From assembly GCF_029227915.1 (NCBI RefSeq), contig NC_079886.1, positions 22,296,501 through 22,360,500 on the forward strand: 64,000 bases of DNA, given 5' to 3'. Made by a program: the position numbers and the translations under genes. This document shows, piece after piece, positions 24,801 to 33,200 of this stretch (position 1 is its first letter; each line of letters starts with the position of its first letter). The notes beneath the pieces are model-generated. The model was not told the DNA's origin and made no database searches. It saw nothing but the letters and a program-made list of their open reading frames with translations. This DNA comes from Hydractinia symbiolongicarpus (Eukaryota; Cnidaria; Hydrozoa; Anthoathecata; Hydractiniidae).

Positions 24801-25367
24801 AAAATGTCGGTGAATATGGCAAAAAGCATTCTTACGAAACTGTACAATTAAATTTCAATAGAAACATATTATTTATTATTGATCAAGCAAAATGAAAAAC
24901 AATTGAAAATATACCCGAAAAATTTATTTAACGCATGTTGTAAGTTTAATTTCAAAGTTCGATAGAATAGCAGATGGGCGGTTTATACCGACAAAACATG
25001 CAACTGATAAAAATTCTTTTTTTGTGTGTATTTTCAGTCTACACTTTGTGCCCAGGTTCCTCAAACATTTTCAGGGAAAATCTGAATAATCTCAACCTGG
25101 TGGTTTATGACTACAAAAACTAAACCTCGTCTTGATTGACATTTGTTTCACTGCCTTTATTTTTATGCCTGCAAACGTCACCTGCTTTTTTTTGTTTAGA
25201 AGCAAGCTCGAGATATGCAAAAATTGAAACACGCCCTTTCACCGGAAGAATACAACGCAGCTATGGTTGGTCAAACTCACGATGAACGAATTCAACGACT
25301 TGATGAAGCGTACAACATGTTGCAAGAAGAATACACTAAAGTTATAACTAGACTGGACGCTTCATGA
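856..25367 (+). CDS. HAT1, type B histone acetyltransferase (15 exons)
   Basis: Catalytic subunit that acetylates new histone H4 on Lys5/Lys12 with RbAp46/48. Exons: 856-871, 16451-16519, 16838-16913, 17046-17076, 17367-17447, 18779-18821, 19602-19720, 20220-20307, 21787-21820, 22023-22127, 22667-22710, 22917-22979, 23330-23481, 24520-24636, 25200-25367. All junctions are GT..AG and in phase, giving about 401 aa (human 419). Landmarks: YKCDSNDATFLKLVRN near the N-terminus, LQTFILWFIDGASFID, DDERWNYF, the acetyl-CoA loop QMLTLPPYQKSGHG, the conserved glutamates of DITVEEPSE, and the C-terminal KQSRRVYEILRL. The first exon is only ATG plus 13 nt with a consensus donor (GTGAGT); its phase fits exon 2, but at 15.6 kb away it is the least certain part. 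All catalytic segments are present, so the gene looks functional. Confidence 0.93.
1384..1722 (-). mobile_element. tRNA-derived SINE, copy A
   Basis: On the minus strand the element opens with a tRNA-like head: box A-like TAGATTAGTGG at about 1704-1714 and box B GGTTCGATTCC at about 1672-1682, an exact match to the RNA polymerase III B-box consensus. A unique body follows, ending near the LINE sequence it interrupts. Copies at 48424-48769 and 48861-49200 share the whole body. A five-base CCACT on both sides may be a target duplication. Confidence 0.8.
2121..3833. mobile_element. TIR element with internal minisatellite
   Basis: The ends are inverted copies for roughly 35 bases (CAGTACCGCCTG then TGTAACTTTACATGTACGCGA, with one mismatch), each flanked by TA, as expected for TA-targeting cut-and-paste elements. 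No transposase frame lies inside. Most of the interior is the tandem array at 2405-3285. It is inserted in the 3' region of the LINE fragment. Likely a non-autonomous element; superfamily unproven. Confidence 0.7.
2405..3285. repeat. minisatellite, about 53-bp unit, about 16 copies
   Basis: Unit built around GATAGAAAAGCTTTTTTAGA followed by TCGCATTTTAAAAGTTT and AAAAACGAAAAACGGC. Units differ at a few positions; a recurring variant has GATTTTTAAGATCCCA instead of GCTTTTTTAGATCGCA, and it recurs at spaced intervals as if higher-order blocks had been copied. Confidence 0.9.
4108..4335. mobile_element. rearranged SINE fragment (copy D)
   Basis: Positions 4154-4335 match the body of the SINE in + orientation (for example CCCTAATTGGGTCTG and CCATCTAAGCCAT). 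Positions 4108-4150 match its 3' part in the opposite direction, so the same end (ATATCCTGT) occurs twice, head to head. The tRNA-like head with boxes A and B is missing. More diverged than copies A-C. Confidence 0.6.
4434..4644. mobile_element. small TIR element (GGAGGTAAA family), copy 1
   Basis: Begins GGAGGTAAAAAAC and ends GATGTTTACCTCC, an inverted repeat of about nine bases. A related copy at 54167-54369 shares the interior (TTTGTTAGAGAC, AAAGCGTGTTTTCTCC, TAAGGAAACGTT-like and AAAAGTGTGATG). No coding capacity; looks like a MITE. Confidence 0.6.
4650..6900. other. HAT1 intron 1, no recognisable feature
   Basis: AT-rich intron. I see a 22-bp direct duplication (GTGAACAATTAGGTCCT, near 5128-5168) and poly-A/poly-T runs, but no gene, RNA gene or clear transposon. 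Short open stretches such as 5898-6122 have no recognisable composition or splice context. Confidence 0.6.
6906..7127 (-). repeat. copia 3' LTR
   Basis: Terminal TG..CA; near-identical to the copy at 9067-9288. It lies downstream of the minus-strand coding region, next to the polypurine tract. Confidence 0.93.
7422..7802 (-). pseudogene. copia RNase H fragment
   Basis: 126 codons in a different frame from the preceding gag-pol piece. It shows the copia-type RNase H order: WQSKKIKRVARSTLAAETLA, then a DNKSLFEAAHSTKSLEDKRL segment, then ELKWISTKHQLADVLTKQGA. The frame break near 7802-7842 separates it from the upstream half of the same domain (which ends LILYSDASFGNLQDGSS), so no complete RNase H is encoded in one frame. 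Confidence 0.85.
7842..9040 (-). pseudogene. copia gag fused to 3' end of pol by internal deletion
   Basis: From 9040 a gag start (MSKSWVPPPSLDKETSYKDW) runs to a frame break near 8850, then continues for 330 codons from 8834. The first part is copia-type gag (MSMNDYLIEFERLYHKIQG, then VLAYRVLQSANLTPEQQQLA). After an arginine-rich stretch (RSRFRRGRPN) it passes without a stop into the end of reverse transcriptase (IHVDDFLWGG, QLNWMSSQSRPDISFDVCQL). Protease, integrase and most of RT are missing at this junction, which happens to keep the frame. No CCHC knuckle is seen. Confidence 0.85.
9067..9288 (-). repeat. copia 5' LTR
   Basis: Partner of 6906-7127, followed on the minus strand by two bases and then the tRNA-iMet primer binding site. 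Confidence 0.93.
9808..10409 (+). pseudogene. LINE apurinic-like endonuclease region, broken
   Basis: An exonuclease-endonuclease-phosphatase fold domain: SVDMCCVQEVRW holds the metal-binding glutamate segment, and [13 protein letters not shown] and TFLSVYAPQCG follow. At about 10378-10390 the expected GDFN-type catalytic motif is absent; the frame reads MVGGVMLGSHL and shifts, whereas the copy at 46449 still reads VGGDFE. A small deletion here both removes the motif and moves the frame, so this copy should lack endonuclease activity. Confidence 0.8.
10410..12983 (+). CDS. LINE reverse transcriptase with embedded zinc finger
   Basis: An 857-codon open frame. RT motifs in order: KMKIGKAARVSGIVAEM, FGFVPGCGTTDAIF, FAFVDLEKAFDRVP, VHQGSVLSPLLF and the catalytic YADD (about residue 534). 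At about residues 590-636 a C4HC3 PHD-like finger is inserted (PCGVC, FCQTC, HWVHKKC, VCKRC) between the palm and the C-terminal region. That region ends in LNWLGHLERM and KPRGRPRKTW, typical of the RTE/CFDP2-like group. The frame begins within the endonuclease, after the frameshift near 10390. Encodes a retrotransposon protein, not a host gene. Confidence 0.9.
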   Translation: MHGGYGFGSRNKEGERLLEFGMATDMVVCNTSFSKRQSRLITYESGGCKTQIDYFLVRKSNKKVVKDVKVISGEECVSQHRLLVCDIILKSVREAKRKYRPRRKVWKLKEEIVARQFSAKVQQLAYNSQCDSDNVESTWTTLKNCLLEASDDTCGWTKGPARHRQTWWWNNEVDQCIKEKRKLWKEWKSGGSKNIYLEAKRRARTAVYKAKSEAERNRFADVLRREDQRNEVFKIAKQMKKTNQDIVGEKCIRNDEGVLASTEEEKRVAWKNHYQRLLNTEFDWDEDNLFNDDVVEGPAMQIKTEWVVEAIRKMKIGKAARVSGIVAEMVKASGYIGVELITSLANQIIKNGAIPSEWQSSVIVNCFKGKGDALERGNYRGLKLVDQVMKVIERVIDKLLRERIDIDKMQFGFVPGCGTTDAIFLLRQLQEKYLGKRKNLYFAFVDLEKAFDRVPRKVIWWAMRKLGVDEWLVTMVQSMYSNARSRVRINDSLSDEFSVNVGVHQGSVLSPLLFILVLEALSMEFRTGCPWELLYADDLVLIAESMEELVEKFEKWKKGLEEKGLKVNTAKSKVMISSIAAKCDLVVGKWPCGVCRKGVGSNSIFCQTCKHWVHKKCSSISGRLRAGIQFVCKRCKGEIIENEVFPALMMCNSGSLEIVKNFCYLGDMLGSEGGVGRSVTFRIGSAWKKFRELLPLLTSRVLSIEVKGRLYEACVRSVMLYGSETWAVKQEDLDRLERNDMRMVRWMCNASLRDRKSSDELRSRLSLCRIKDVIQIRRLNWLGHLERMEEDNWVRKCRDLIVPGAKPRGRPRKTWQEVIRTDLIERKLSLDLTQSRSDWKRVINIPRPTHTSMENGR
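13010..14007. other. HAT1 intron 1, featureless spacer
   Basis: AT-rich DNA with short near-direct repeats (TGCGGGTTATACAAAGGTG at about 13327 and 13378). Around 13880-13985 a weak resemblance to the GGAGGTAAA element family (AAAGTGTGATGTTT, AAAAGGAGAAAA) is visible but too diverged to call. Confidence 0.4.
14008..14687 (+). mobile_element. RTE-type LINE, 3' fragment (copy 2)
   Basis: Matches the last ~740 bases of the LINE at 9618-13009, starting in the zinc-finger segment (GGTGGAAGGTTAAGAGCTGA) and reaching the 3' end. A small deletion removes the GHLERMEEDNW section. 5' truncation is typical of target-primed reverse transcription. Confidence 0.9.
14999..15612 (+). mobile_element. Penelope-like element remnant between inverted repeats
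   Basis: A GIY-YIG segment sits between two ~165-bp repeats in inverted orientation (14999-15168 and 15440-15612, strongly similar along their length, sharing CTCAAGGGACCTCATGTTAC). Penelope-like elements carry a C-terminal GIY-YIG nuclease and pseudo-LTRs, sometimes inverted. The RT half is missing. Confidence 0.75.
15146..15466 (+). pseudogene. GIY-YIG endonuclease domain of Penelope-like element
   Basis: 107 codons with one internal stop. Landmarks: CSCGEKYIGETKHN (the YIG half with its conserved cysteines), an R followed by the stop and then AEHDKL (the usual R..EH helix), RHMVLEARHAFSW, and REILEAFFIRKFTPTIND with the metal-binding glutamate. The frame starts and stops inside the inverted repeats. 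The stop falls directly after the catalytic-helix arginine, so this copy is inactive. Confidence 0.8.
15613..16450. other. end of HAT1 intron 1, nothing recognised
   Basis: AT-rich intron leading to the exon-2 acceptor at 16449-16450. No feature supported. Confidence 0.6.
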
Positions 25368-27267
25368 GACAATACATGCATTACTTTCACTTGCGTTATA
25401 TTTTCCAGCCTACATTTTAGTTTCGTTTAAATTTATGTTATTTCTATCAATATAACTGTATGTAGATGAATCTTGATCGATCAAGAAAAAAAACCAATAT
25501 ACTTTTCTATTCTTTGTTTTTGTTATTAATTCCTATGTTCCGATTATCCGAAAGAAAAAATGTGGACAAGGAATACATGCATTCTTATAAGAATATGTCT
25601 TATAAGAATAATGGGTTGATATTTATTAAAAAATAAAAAAAATATGTTATGAATAATCCTCAGGCTGAATTTTTATATTTTATTCAGCCACATAAACTTT
25701 CAGATGTTCTTTAGACAATTATGTACCTCGATTGACCGCCCTGGGCGTTTATTGAATTTTTCGAAATTTTCAAGGGGTGGTTGTGGAAATTTATGTTTTC
25801 AAGTTGCGACTTTTACTTAAACTATATTTAATATATTTAACCATTGAACAAGAAATCTCAAATCTAATACATTTAATATTTTTAGTACATTTAAAAAGGG
25901 GGTATTACAGAGTAGTAAGAGTCTGGCGCTAAAATGAGGAAATGCGGTATTATGTTTTTATAAAAAATTTTGATCCGCCTTGATCTTCAAAAAGAAATAC
26001 TTCCTCTTACTGGGCGCTATTATCATTATTTTTGTGATCACTTTGAGCATGCTTAGAGAGTGTTTGAGGATTTAGAAACCATGATCAAGGAAGAAACTAA
26101 CCTATGAAACTGATGGAAATTAATCGCTTCATTTTATAACAAATTGCAAAGATTTTTTATTTGACAGATACAGAATGTCGGACTTAAAAACTGTTTGGAC
26201 ACGTTCGATCATTTAGGGGAAGGGGAATGTCTTCGCCAAGTCTTTTTCACCTAACGATGTGAAAATCCACACAAGGCGCGTCATTTCACGCTCACATAAG
26301 CATGCTCTTAAATCCACAACACCATTTTTAATGTTTTCTGGTGACATATTATGAAGTACGATCTAGATCGTCAATATCAGGGATTTAAAGAATAATTTTT
26401 TTGTCTCGTGCTTTATTTTTTACCATATTCAGGCATTAGAAAATGGTATTTGAGTATAAAAAGTGCATGTCTAGCACGTAGAGTAGGTATTTTTTACACT
26501 TCGCGTGTAAACATTCGCACCTTGTTGTTTCTTGTTAGTTTTTAGCCACTTCTTTACTTCCTTCTCAAACGCTTCACTGGTCAAACAGTTAAAAATATTA
26601 ACTAATGTTTTTATGTCTACCCCCGTCTGATATAATTCGACACGCACGAACAGCATCAGACATTTTTTACACGAGATTATTTCTTACAAAAAGGTATTGT
26701 TCGGTCACCCTCCATCGCAATGCTTTAACACTATTTGAAAATACAAACATTATTTGTACGTTCAATAAAAAAAGTATAATTTGTATTCTTATTTTTTAAA
26801 GAAAGAGGAACATCTTCATAACCCTTTGATTTACAATTGATTCATATTTTCTTGAAATAATATGTTCCTTCTTGCTTCGCATGGCGCCCTTGAACGTAGT
26901 GTTTTGAATCGTAAAGACGTCACAATAATAATCTTATTGTTGCTTTAGCAAATGGGTTTTATTGTTATGCGACATGTTATATATTAAAAAGCATCGACAT
27001 GTAAATTTGATTCATAAACAATTATTGAACGTGTTTTGTCTAATTGGCCATTGTTGTATATGAATTCAGCGAGACGTTGCTCGCTATTCATTGGTTGATA
27101 TCTTGTAAGAACATGCGCAGAAGTTCAGCTATGTCTGCGCAGTTTTGTTGCGGTCACAACATACAAGGGTGTCAACACGCTATATTTATGTTCGAAATAT
27201 CTTTTAAAAATATGTAAAAGTTTTGGTAACATTAAAGCAAATATGTTGAAAAAATCGACATAAATTT
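25368..27267. other. HAT1 3' region and spacer to the MH1/PHD gene
   Basis: The HAT1 3' UTR probably ends near an AATAAA at about 25632. The rest is AT-rich. One small minus-strand open frame at 26471-26656 is described separately. An in-frame TGA at 27247-27249 precedes the next gene's start codon. Confidence 0.5.
26471..26663 (-). other. small MOZART1-like frame, possibly broken
   Basis: A 61-codon frame from 26656 contains VELYQTGVDIKTLVNIFNCL then SEAFEKEVKKWLK. The spacing of TGVD..TL and the helices recall MZT1/MOZART1 (which has ..ISRILNTGLDMETL..), a gamma-tubulin complex adaptor. The expected DAVR motif precedes it in another frame from the ATG at 26663 (MSDAVRAC), so a frameshift separates the two parts. 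The similarity is weak and remembered, not searched. Alternatives are an unrelated small protein or chance. Confidence 0.2.
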
Positions 27268-30200
27268 ATGGAAAGAACCTACATGCCTCCGTTAGTTAGT
27301 AAATGGAAAGATGCTTTTGGTCCTACGTCGTCCACAATGAGTATAGTTGTTGAACTTTTGTGTTACACCACTTGCTATCGTCAAGGAGGTGACTCTGAAA
27401 AATTCGCGAGAAGAGCAATTGAAAGCTTAGTTAAAAAATTACGTAAAAAGTCTGATGAATTAGAAAGTTTAGTTATCGCTATAAAGTCGAAAGGAAGGCA
27501 ACATTCGAAATGTGTAACCATTCCTAGAACGTTAGATGGAAGACTACAAGTTTGTGAGAGGAAGGGATTTCCTCATGTTATATATTCCAGACTGTTTAGA
27601 TGGCCAGATATACACAAAATGGAATTACGACATCTTGAAATATGCCAGTTTGCTTTTGATCTGAAGTACGATGTAGTGTGTGTAAATCCCTACCATTATG
27701 AAAGGATTTCTTCAACTCCATCTCAACAAAATGGTTAGTTATATATATGCATTAAATTTCTCATTTAAATCAACTGTGTGAATATAGCTATATATATTTT
27801 TTTCCCAGCTAGCTAAATGTAAACTTTTTATCTAAATATTTTCTTGCTGCGTTACACACTTTTTTTACAAGTACATGAGGCTTAAATTTTGCTGAAAAAA
27901 TAAAACGCAATATGAACATCACCAAATAAAAACAACTTGAATAAAAATTCTCATACAACTATCTTAAACTATCAATACTATAAATGCAAAAAACGTTAAG
28001 AAAAACTTTTATAATAAAAACAACATGACACTGAATTCTAAAGTTATATTGTTGCTATTAAGACCAAATTAGAACAAACCAGGCTAAAGAAGAAAAAAAA
28101 TAAGTAAAGTCATTTTTAGGTCAGATTTTATAGATCGGTTTGTGTGTGGTTTGGTGGGTTAGTCCTCCTTATCTAATACAATTTTGTTAAGTTAAGTTTT
28201 ATCCAGCAGCCACTCTTCACCACAAGTCTAAACCGTAACAGTGTGCAGTATTCCAATATGTATTGATGTCAAATGTGTGCTATATCTTTACATACAAAAT
28301 AATGATGTAGATTCAGCCTGTGATTAGTTTCCACTATTGTTGTTTTGTAAAGAAATCTTATCAGATATTTATGTATATTAATTTTCAAATTTGATGACAG
28401 TAATATAAAAATTGATAGCATCATTTGACTTAAAAAAAATTTGTTTTTTTAGTAGTTGATCCATCTTTGTTTCACCGGCACCAACGTTCATCACAGTCAG
28501 GTAGTGAAAATGAACAAGGTTCATCAAACAAATTTCCAACTGGTCCTTCCAGAATGTTAATGCCAACATACAATGGTGGTACCTCTGCTGCTCCATTGTT
28601 GCCGTCAATAGCGATAAGCTATCCACCTCGAGTTCCTTGTGCTGCTGATCCCTTTCCAATTATAGTTCAACACTTATTGTGGAGAGCAGTCTCTTATCAA
28701 CATGGTGTTGAATCTGCTGAAAATAGTTTTAACAGGAGAGCCATTGAATCACTAGTCAAAAAACTAAAAAAGCGGTATAACGAATTAGATTCTTTAATTA
28801 CCTCTGTCACATCAGGTGGTAGAATAGAAACAAAATGTGCAACTGTTCAGCGAACTTTAGACGGTCGGTTGCAAGTTGGTGAACGTAAAGACTTTCCACA
28901 TGTTACATACACTAGAATTTGGAGATGGCATGATGTACATAAATTAGAATTAAGAAGTATAGACACATGTTTGTATGGATTTGATTTAAAAAATGGAAAT
29001 GTATGTGTTAATCCTTTTCATTATGAAAGAATCAAGCCGTCTGGTTAGTGTTGTTTTGTTGGCCACAAACATTTCTTTTCCAAATTATAATAATAATACA
29101 TAAAAATTTCTTTTAAACAACAATAATACTTTTGTTATTTAACTTTTTTTGTATCATAATTGTTTAGACTTGCGCTATGGGTCAGCACCATCCTCACATT
29201 CTTCTCATCTTATGGAAGTTGCCGGGTTACATTCATATCATCCTTTCCACCGTAAAATCAACAATAGTGCATCAATGCTAGACAAATCACATATTGATGA
29301 TCGTATGAGTACAGATGATCCAGCATATTTTCAAAGACATAGGTAGGGCTTTAAAGAAATATACTTTTTATTTTATGTTTTTTTTTTGTCAGAAAAGGTC
29401 CATAAGAAAAGTAAAACTTGTTGTTTACTTTGTTAGCCCGAAAAGACACCATTCAACAGAAATGTTTGATTATGATGAAACACATTCAACGAGGTCTGCC
29501 AAGGACATAAAGGTAAAATACATTAATATCACTTTGTTGTCAATTTTATCATGTGATTATATATTAATACACTTTTTTTTGTTCTTATTAAGACGAGTCT
29601 TCCTGTCCATATTCCTAAGAAAAAATCAAAAAGCGTGTCAGAATTTAGAAGTTACAGGTTGGCTATTTTTTTGTTTGTTTTTTATATATAGTTGACAATA
29701 TGTTGATGCCTATATTGTATTGACATTTATTATTCACCATATGTTGGCTGAATAATGTTAAAAAGTTAAATAATGTGTTGTTCACCACAATCAGATTTTA
29801 TATAATTAATAAAAATTGTAGTTGATTTCAGATTTGTCCAAATTACACATACATGGATTTCTTAAAACATGAATAAGGATCTGTCTGATGCACTTTCTTT
29901 GATATTTTTTGTTGATTGTTTGGCACAATGCCAAAACACATTTTGATGTTTAAAAGGAAAAAAATGCGATTACATAGTGGCAGTACAAATAGTTGACTAT
30001 TGTGATTATATTTAAGTGGCTATAATTAAAAGGAATTTTTGTTTGAATGAGCCTGTGGAGTCAGTTGCTAAGCACTGTTGAATTACAAACAAAAATCTGA
30101 ATGACAAATAATAAATGGTACTCAAAATTTTTAAAACTGATTGTGAAATACTCCTATTCATTTTTTAATTTTTTATGCTTAAGTGAGGGTACATGTATTT

Positions 30201-33200
30201 CATGCTCTAGTGAACTTCTACATATCTGTGTGTATATATATTCAAAATCATTTTCAATTTATGTTGTGTGTTTTTTTGTTAGTTTTTTTAATTTTAAGCC
30301 AAAAAAAGTCATATTAATTTAAAATCAGAAGTTTCCCTAAAAAAAACACAAAATCTTGTTTGCTTGTTGCAAGTCATTCATTGATAAATGTAGATACAAA
30401 AATTTTTTTTGCATGTTTTCACAAAAAAAATGGTCTCAGGCTACCTTATATAATCACTGATAGCCCTATGTGAGAACCAGTAAAGAGTTTGGCTAAGTAT
30501 TAGTGTGTATTTTTAACAAGAATCATCGCTTTGGCCGACAAAAAATAGTGTTATTAATCCTGGGACAAAAATCTTGTCCCATTTTGAAAATATGCACCTG
30601 TACTTATGAGATTTGTATTTTTTTAATACAGTAAAGTTTTGAAGATGCTTGTTAATACTTGCTGTAATAGGTATATTCTTAATGTTTTAGTCGAGAAGAC
30701 TTATACAAAAGTTCAACTACAGCACCTATTAAAATATGTGCATTTTGTTGCTGTGATGAAACCAATGTATGGTTTCAAGATGAAATCAAATCCTATGGTC
30801 CTGTTTCTAAGTTGGCTACTTCTCCTACATCAAATGGCATATTTCGTCCTTATCTTGCAAAATCAGAAGCAAGTTCTCAATCCAGGACTCCTTCACCTGA
30901 TCAAAAAGAAGCACAATCTGTTGATGCGCAGCATTTACCAATGCATGTTGGTTATTTTTTTCGATCCAGTGTAAATTCCATCATTGATGCTGACGATTAT
31001 TTATGGGCACACACTTTGTGTTTACATTGGAGCAAATCCACTGCGAATAAAAACTCACCAGATAATATTTTGCTTATAATGGCATCTGCTTTATCGCAGG
31101 TAATTTATGTACAGGTTTCTTTTTTTGTGTTTTTGGCAAATCACAGTTCATGAAAATATAAAAGTTGTATCAAATTATTGTTGATCACATATTAGGTACA
31201 AATTCAAGCAGCATAAATAGAAGCTTTAAAAACTCTAAAATCAAAGTCTATCCTGTAAATAATTGACCAGGTATATTCCCTGAAATATGTAAGTCTAGTC
31301 ACATGAAAAGAAATTATCGATAACACTTTTTATGTTTCTATTTTTATGTCTTTTGAAAAACATCAAGCATGTTATATGTTTCGATTGAATATATCTGTTC
31401 ATAAGAAGGTCATAAATTATAATTTGCATAGTTTGGTTCCAATGGAAATGATTAGCACAAAAATTTTAACTACTTAAAGTTACACAAATTGGAAAATGAC
31501 TTAAATTAGCTTGAAAAATTAATTAGACGACAATTCAGACGTTGGTACCTTGACATAAAGAAGTAGTTAATTGAGCACATAGTAGGTTGGTCTTCTAGCG
31601 TGTGTTTTAAGCAGACTTTGAGTGGAAAAGGCATATAAAGATGGTGCTAAAAATTGTTTAAGAAACCTTTTGGTTTTTGTACTTTTGTTGCATTTATATA
31701 AAACTGTTAAAATTAATGTAAAATGGGCGTGACAATAAAGAGAGGGGGTATGCTGACATTAGGGATTTGCGTGAATTATTTATGTTTTTTATCTACAATA
31801 AAATTAGATCAAGGGTGATCCTAATCTGGTATAGAAAATAATGTTGTCAGTAAGTGGGCAGCTTATGTCTGGAATGTTTGTTTATGTTGGTTGTGATGGA
31901 GATCCTTGTTTTCGAATTAGTTTTTGAGATAGTAGAATATAAAAGAAACTTTGTTGGCATATTTCAGGGGAAATTTAATGAGATGATTACTCGTCATAGT
32001 AGCAGAATTGTAGGTCTTAAGTCATGACTAAAATTGTTATTTGTTTGAAAAGTCTGTTTTCACTGTTACTAAGTAAATATACCTGGCATGTGTGTTTTAC
32101 ATCACAGTAAATCTACAAAAAGATTTTGCCTAGACATTTATTCCTTTTAGGGGGTTCACACCACAAACCTTTTGTATACTCCCAACAGTGGTATTTTTAT
32201 AGATACCAAAGTGAAAAAAACATTTCTTATTCTTACTGATGGGTTAGGAGAATTTCACCATCTAAAGATTGTTTATGTTAGCAGGAGTATTTTCAGTACA
32301 ATTATTGTAAGAATTCCTTTAATTGTTCAACAGGCTTAGTTAATATGTTTTATTTAAGACAAGTGAAATTTTGTGAGATTTCCATTCTTTTTTAGGTGTG
32401 CAATTTCTGTGGTCATTATGGAGCCAGCATCAACTGCAGTGTTCCTGATTGTGCACAAAAATATCACTTACCTTGTGCGCTTATTTCAAAAACATATCTT
32501 GTAAGTTTTTTTAATCTTTTTTTGCATCATTGTCATTTTCAATGGGTTGGAAGTGAAATAGCCATTTTAAGAATTACGCGAACCATGGGTTTTAGTGGCG
32601 AAGAAATAATTTTAAAAATCGTTCGGAAAATGAGTTTACTCTGCTGTTGTTGTTGAAATATGACATGCTTGTAACAATTTTTTCTTTTATTTGACAGAAT
32701 TTTAAAGGTATGCAATTTTTTTGCACCGAACATTTGGCAGTAGCAAAAGAACAAGGTATGTTTGACTTGTTTTCACTGTATTCACTATATTTTTATATCA
32801 ATGCAACAGGTTTCTATGCAGTTGAGAAAGGCAAGATGCGATATTGATAACAAGCCCTTCTTTCATCAAGTTTATTTAAGCAGTTCAATGAGAATACTGT
32901 TTTTCAGAATTTTTGAAAATGATGTTTGGGAATTTTCAAGCATATATTATTTCCAGCAATAGTTCTAACAAATTAATCTTTGAAATATGATATTTTTTAG
33001 TGTAATTTTTATTTAAAATATATGTTAATATATAATTTTTTTAGCTGTTTGTAAGAAATGTGATGCTAGTGACGGTTATGAACATTTTGTCAGCTGCTCA
33101 ACGTGTCATGCAAATTTTCACGCCAACTGCAATCATCCAGGAATATCATTGATTGGAAAGAAAAAATTGAGTTTTCAATGTTCGAATTGTCGAAGCTGCG

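Noticed and set aside
28378..28659. 93-codon minus-strand frame
   Set aside because: Antisense to the second MH1 exon.
30639..30974. 111-codon frame starting [11 protein letters not shown]
   Set aside because: Overlaps the ePHD exon in the wrong frame; the acceptor at 30689-30690 gives the conserved cysteine pattern.
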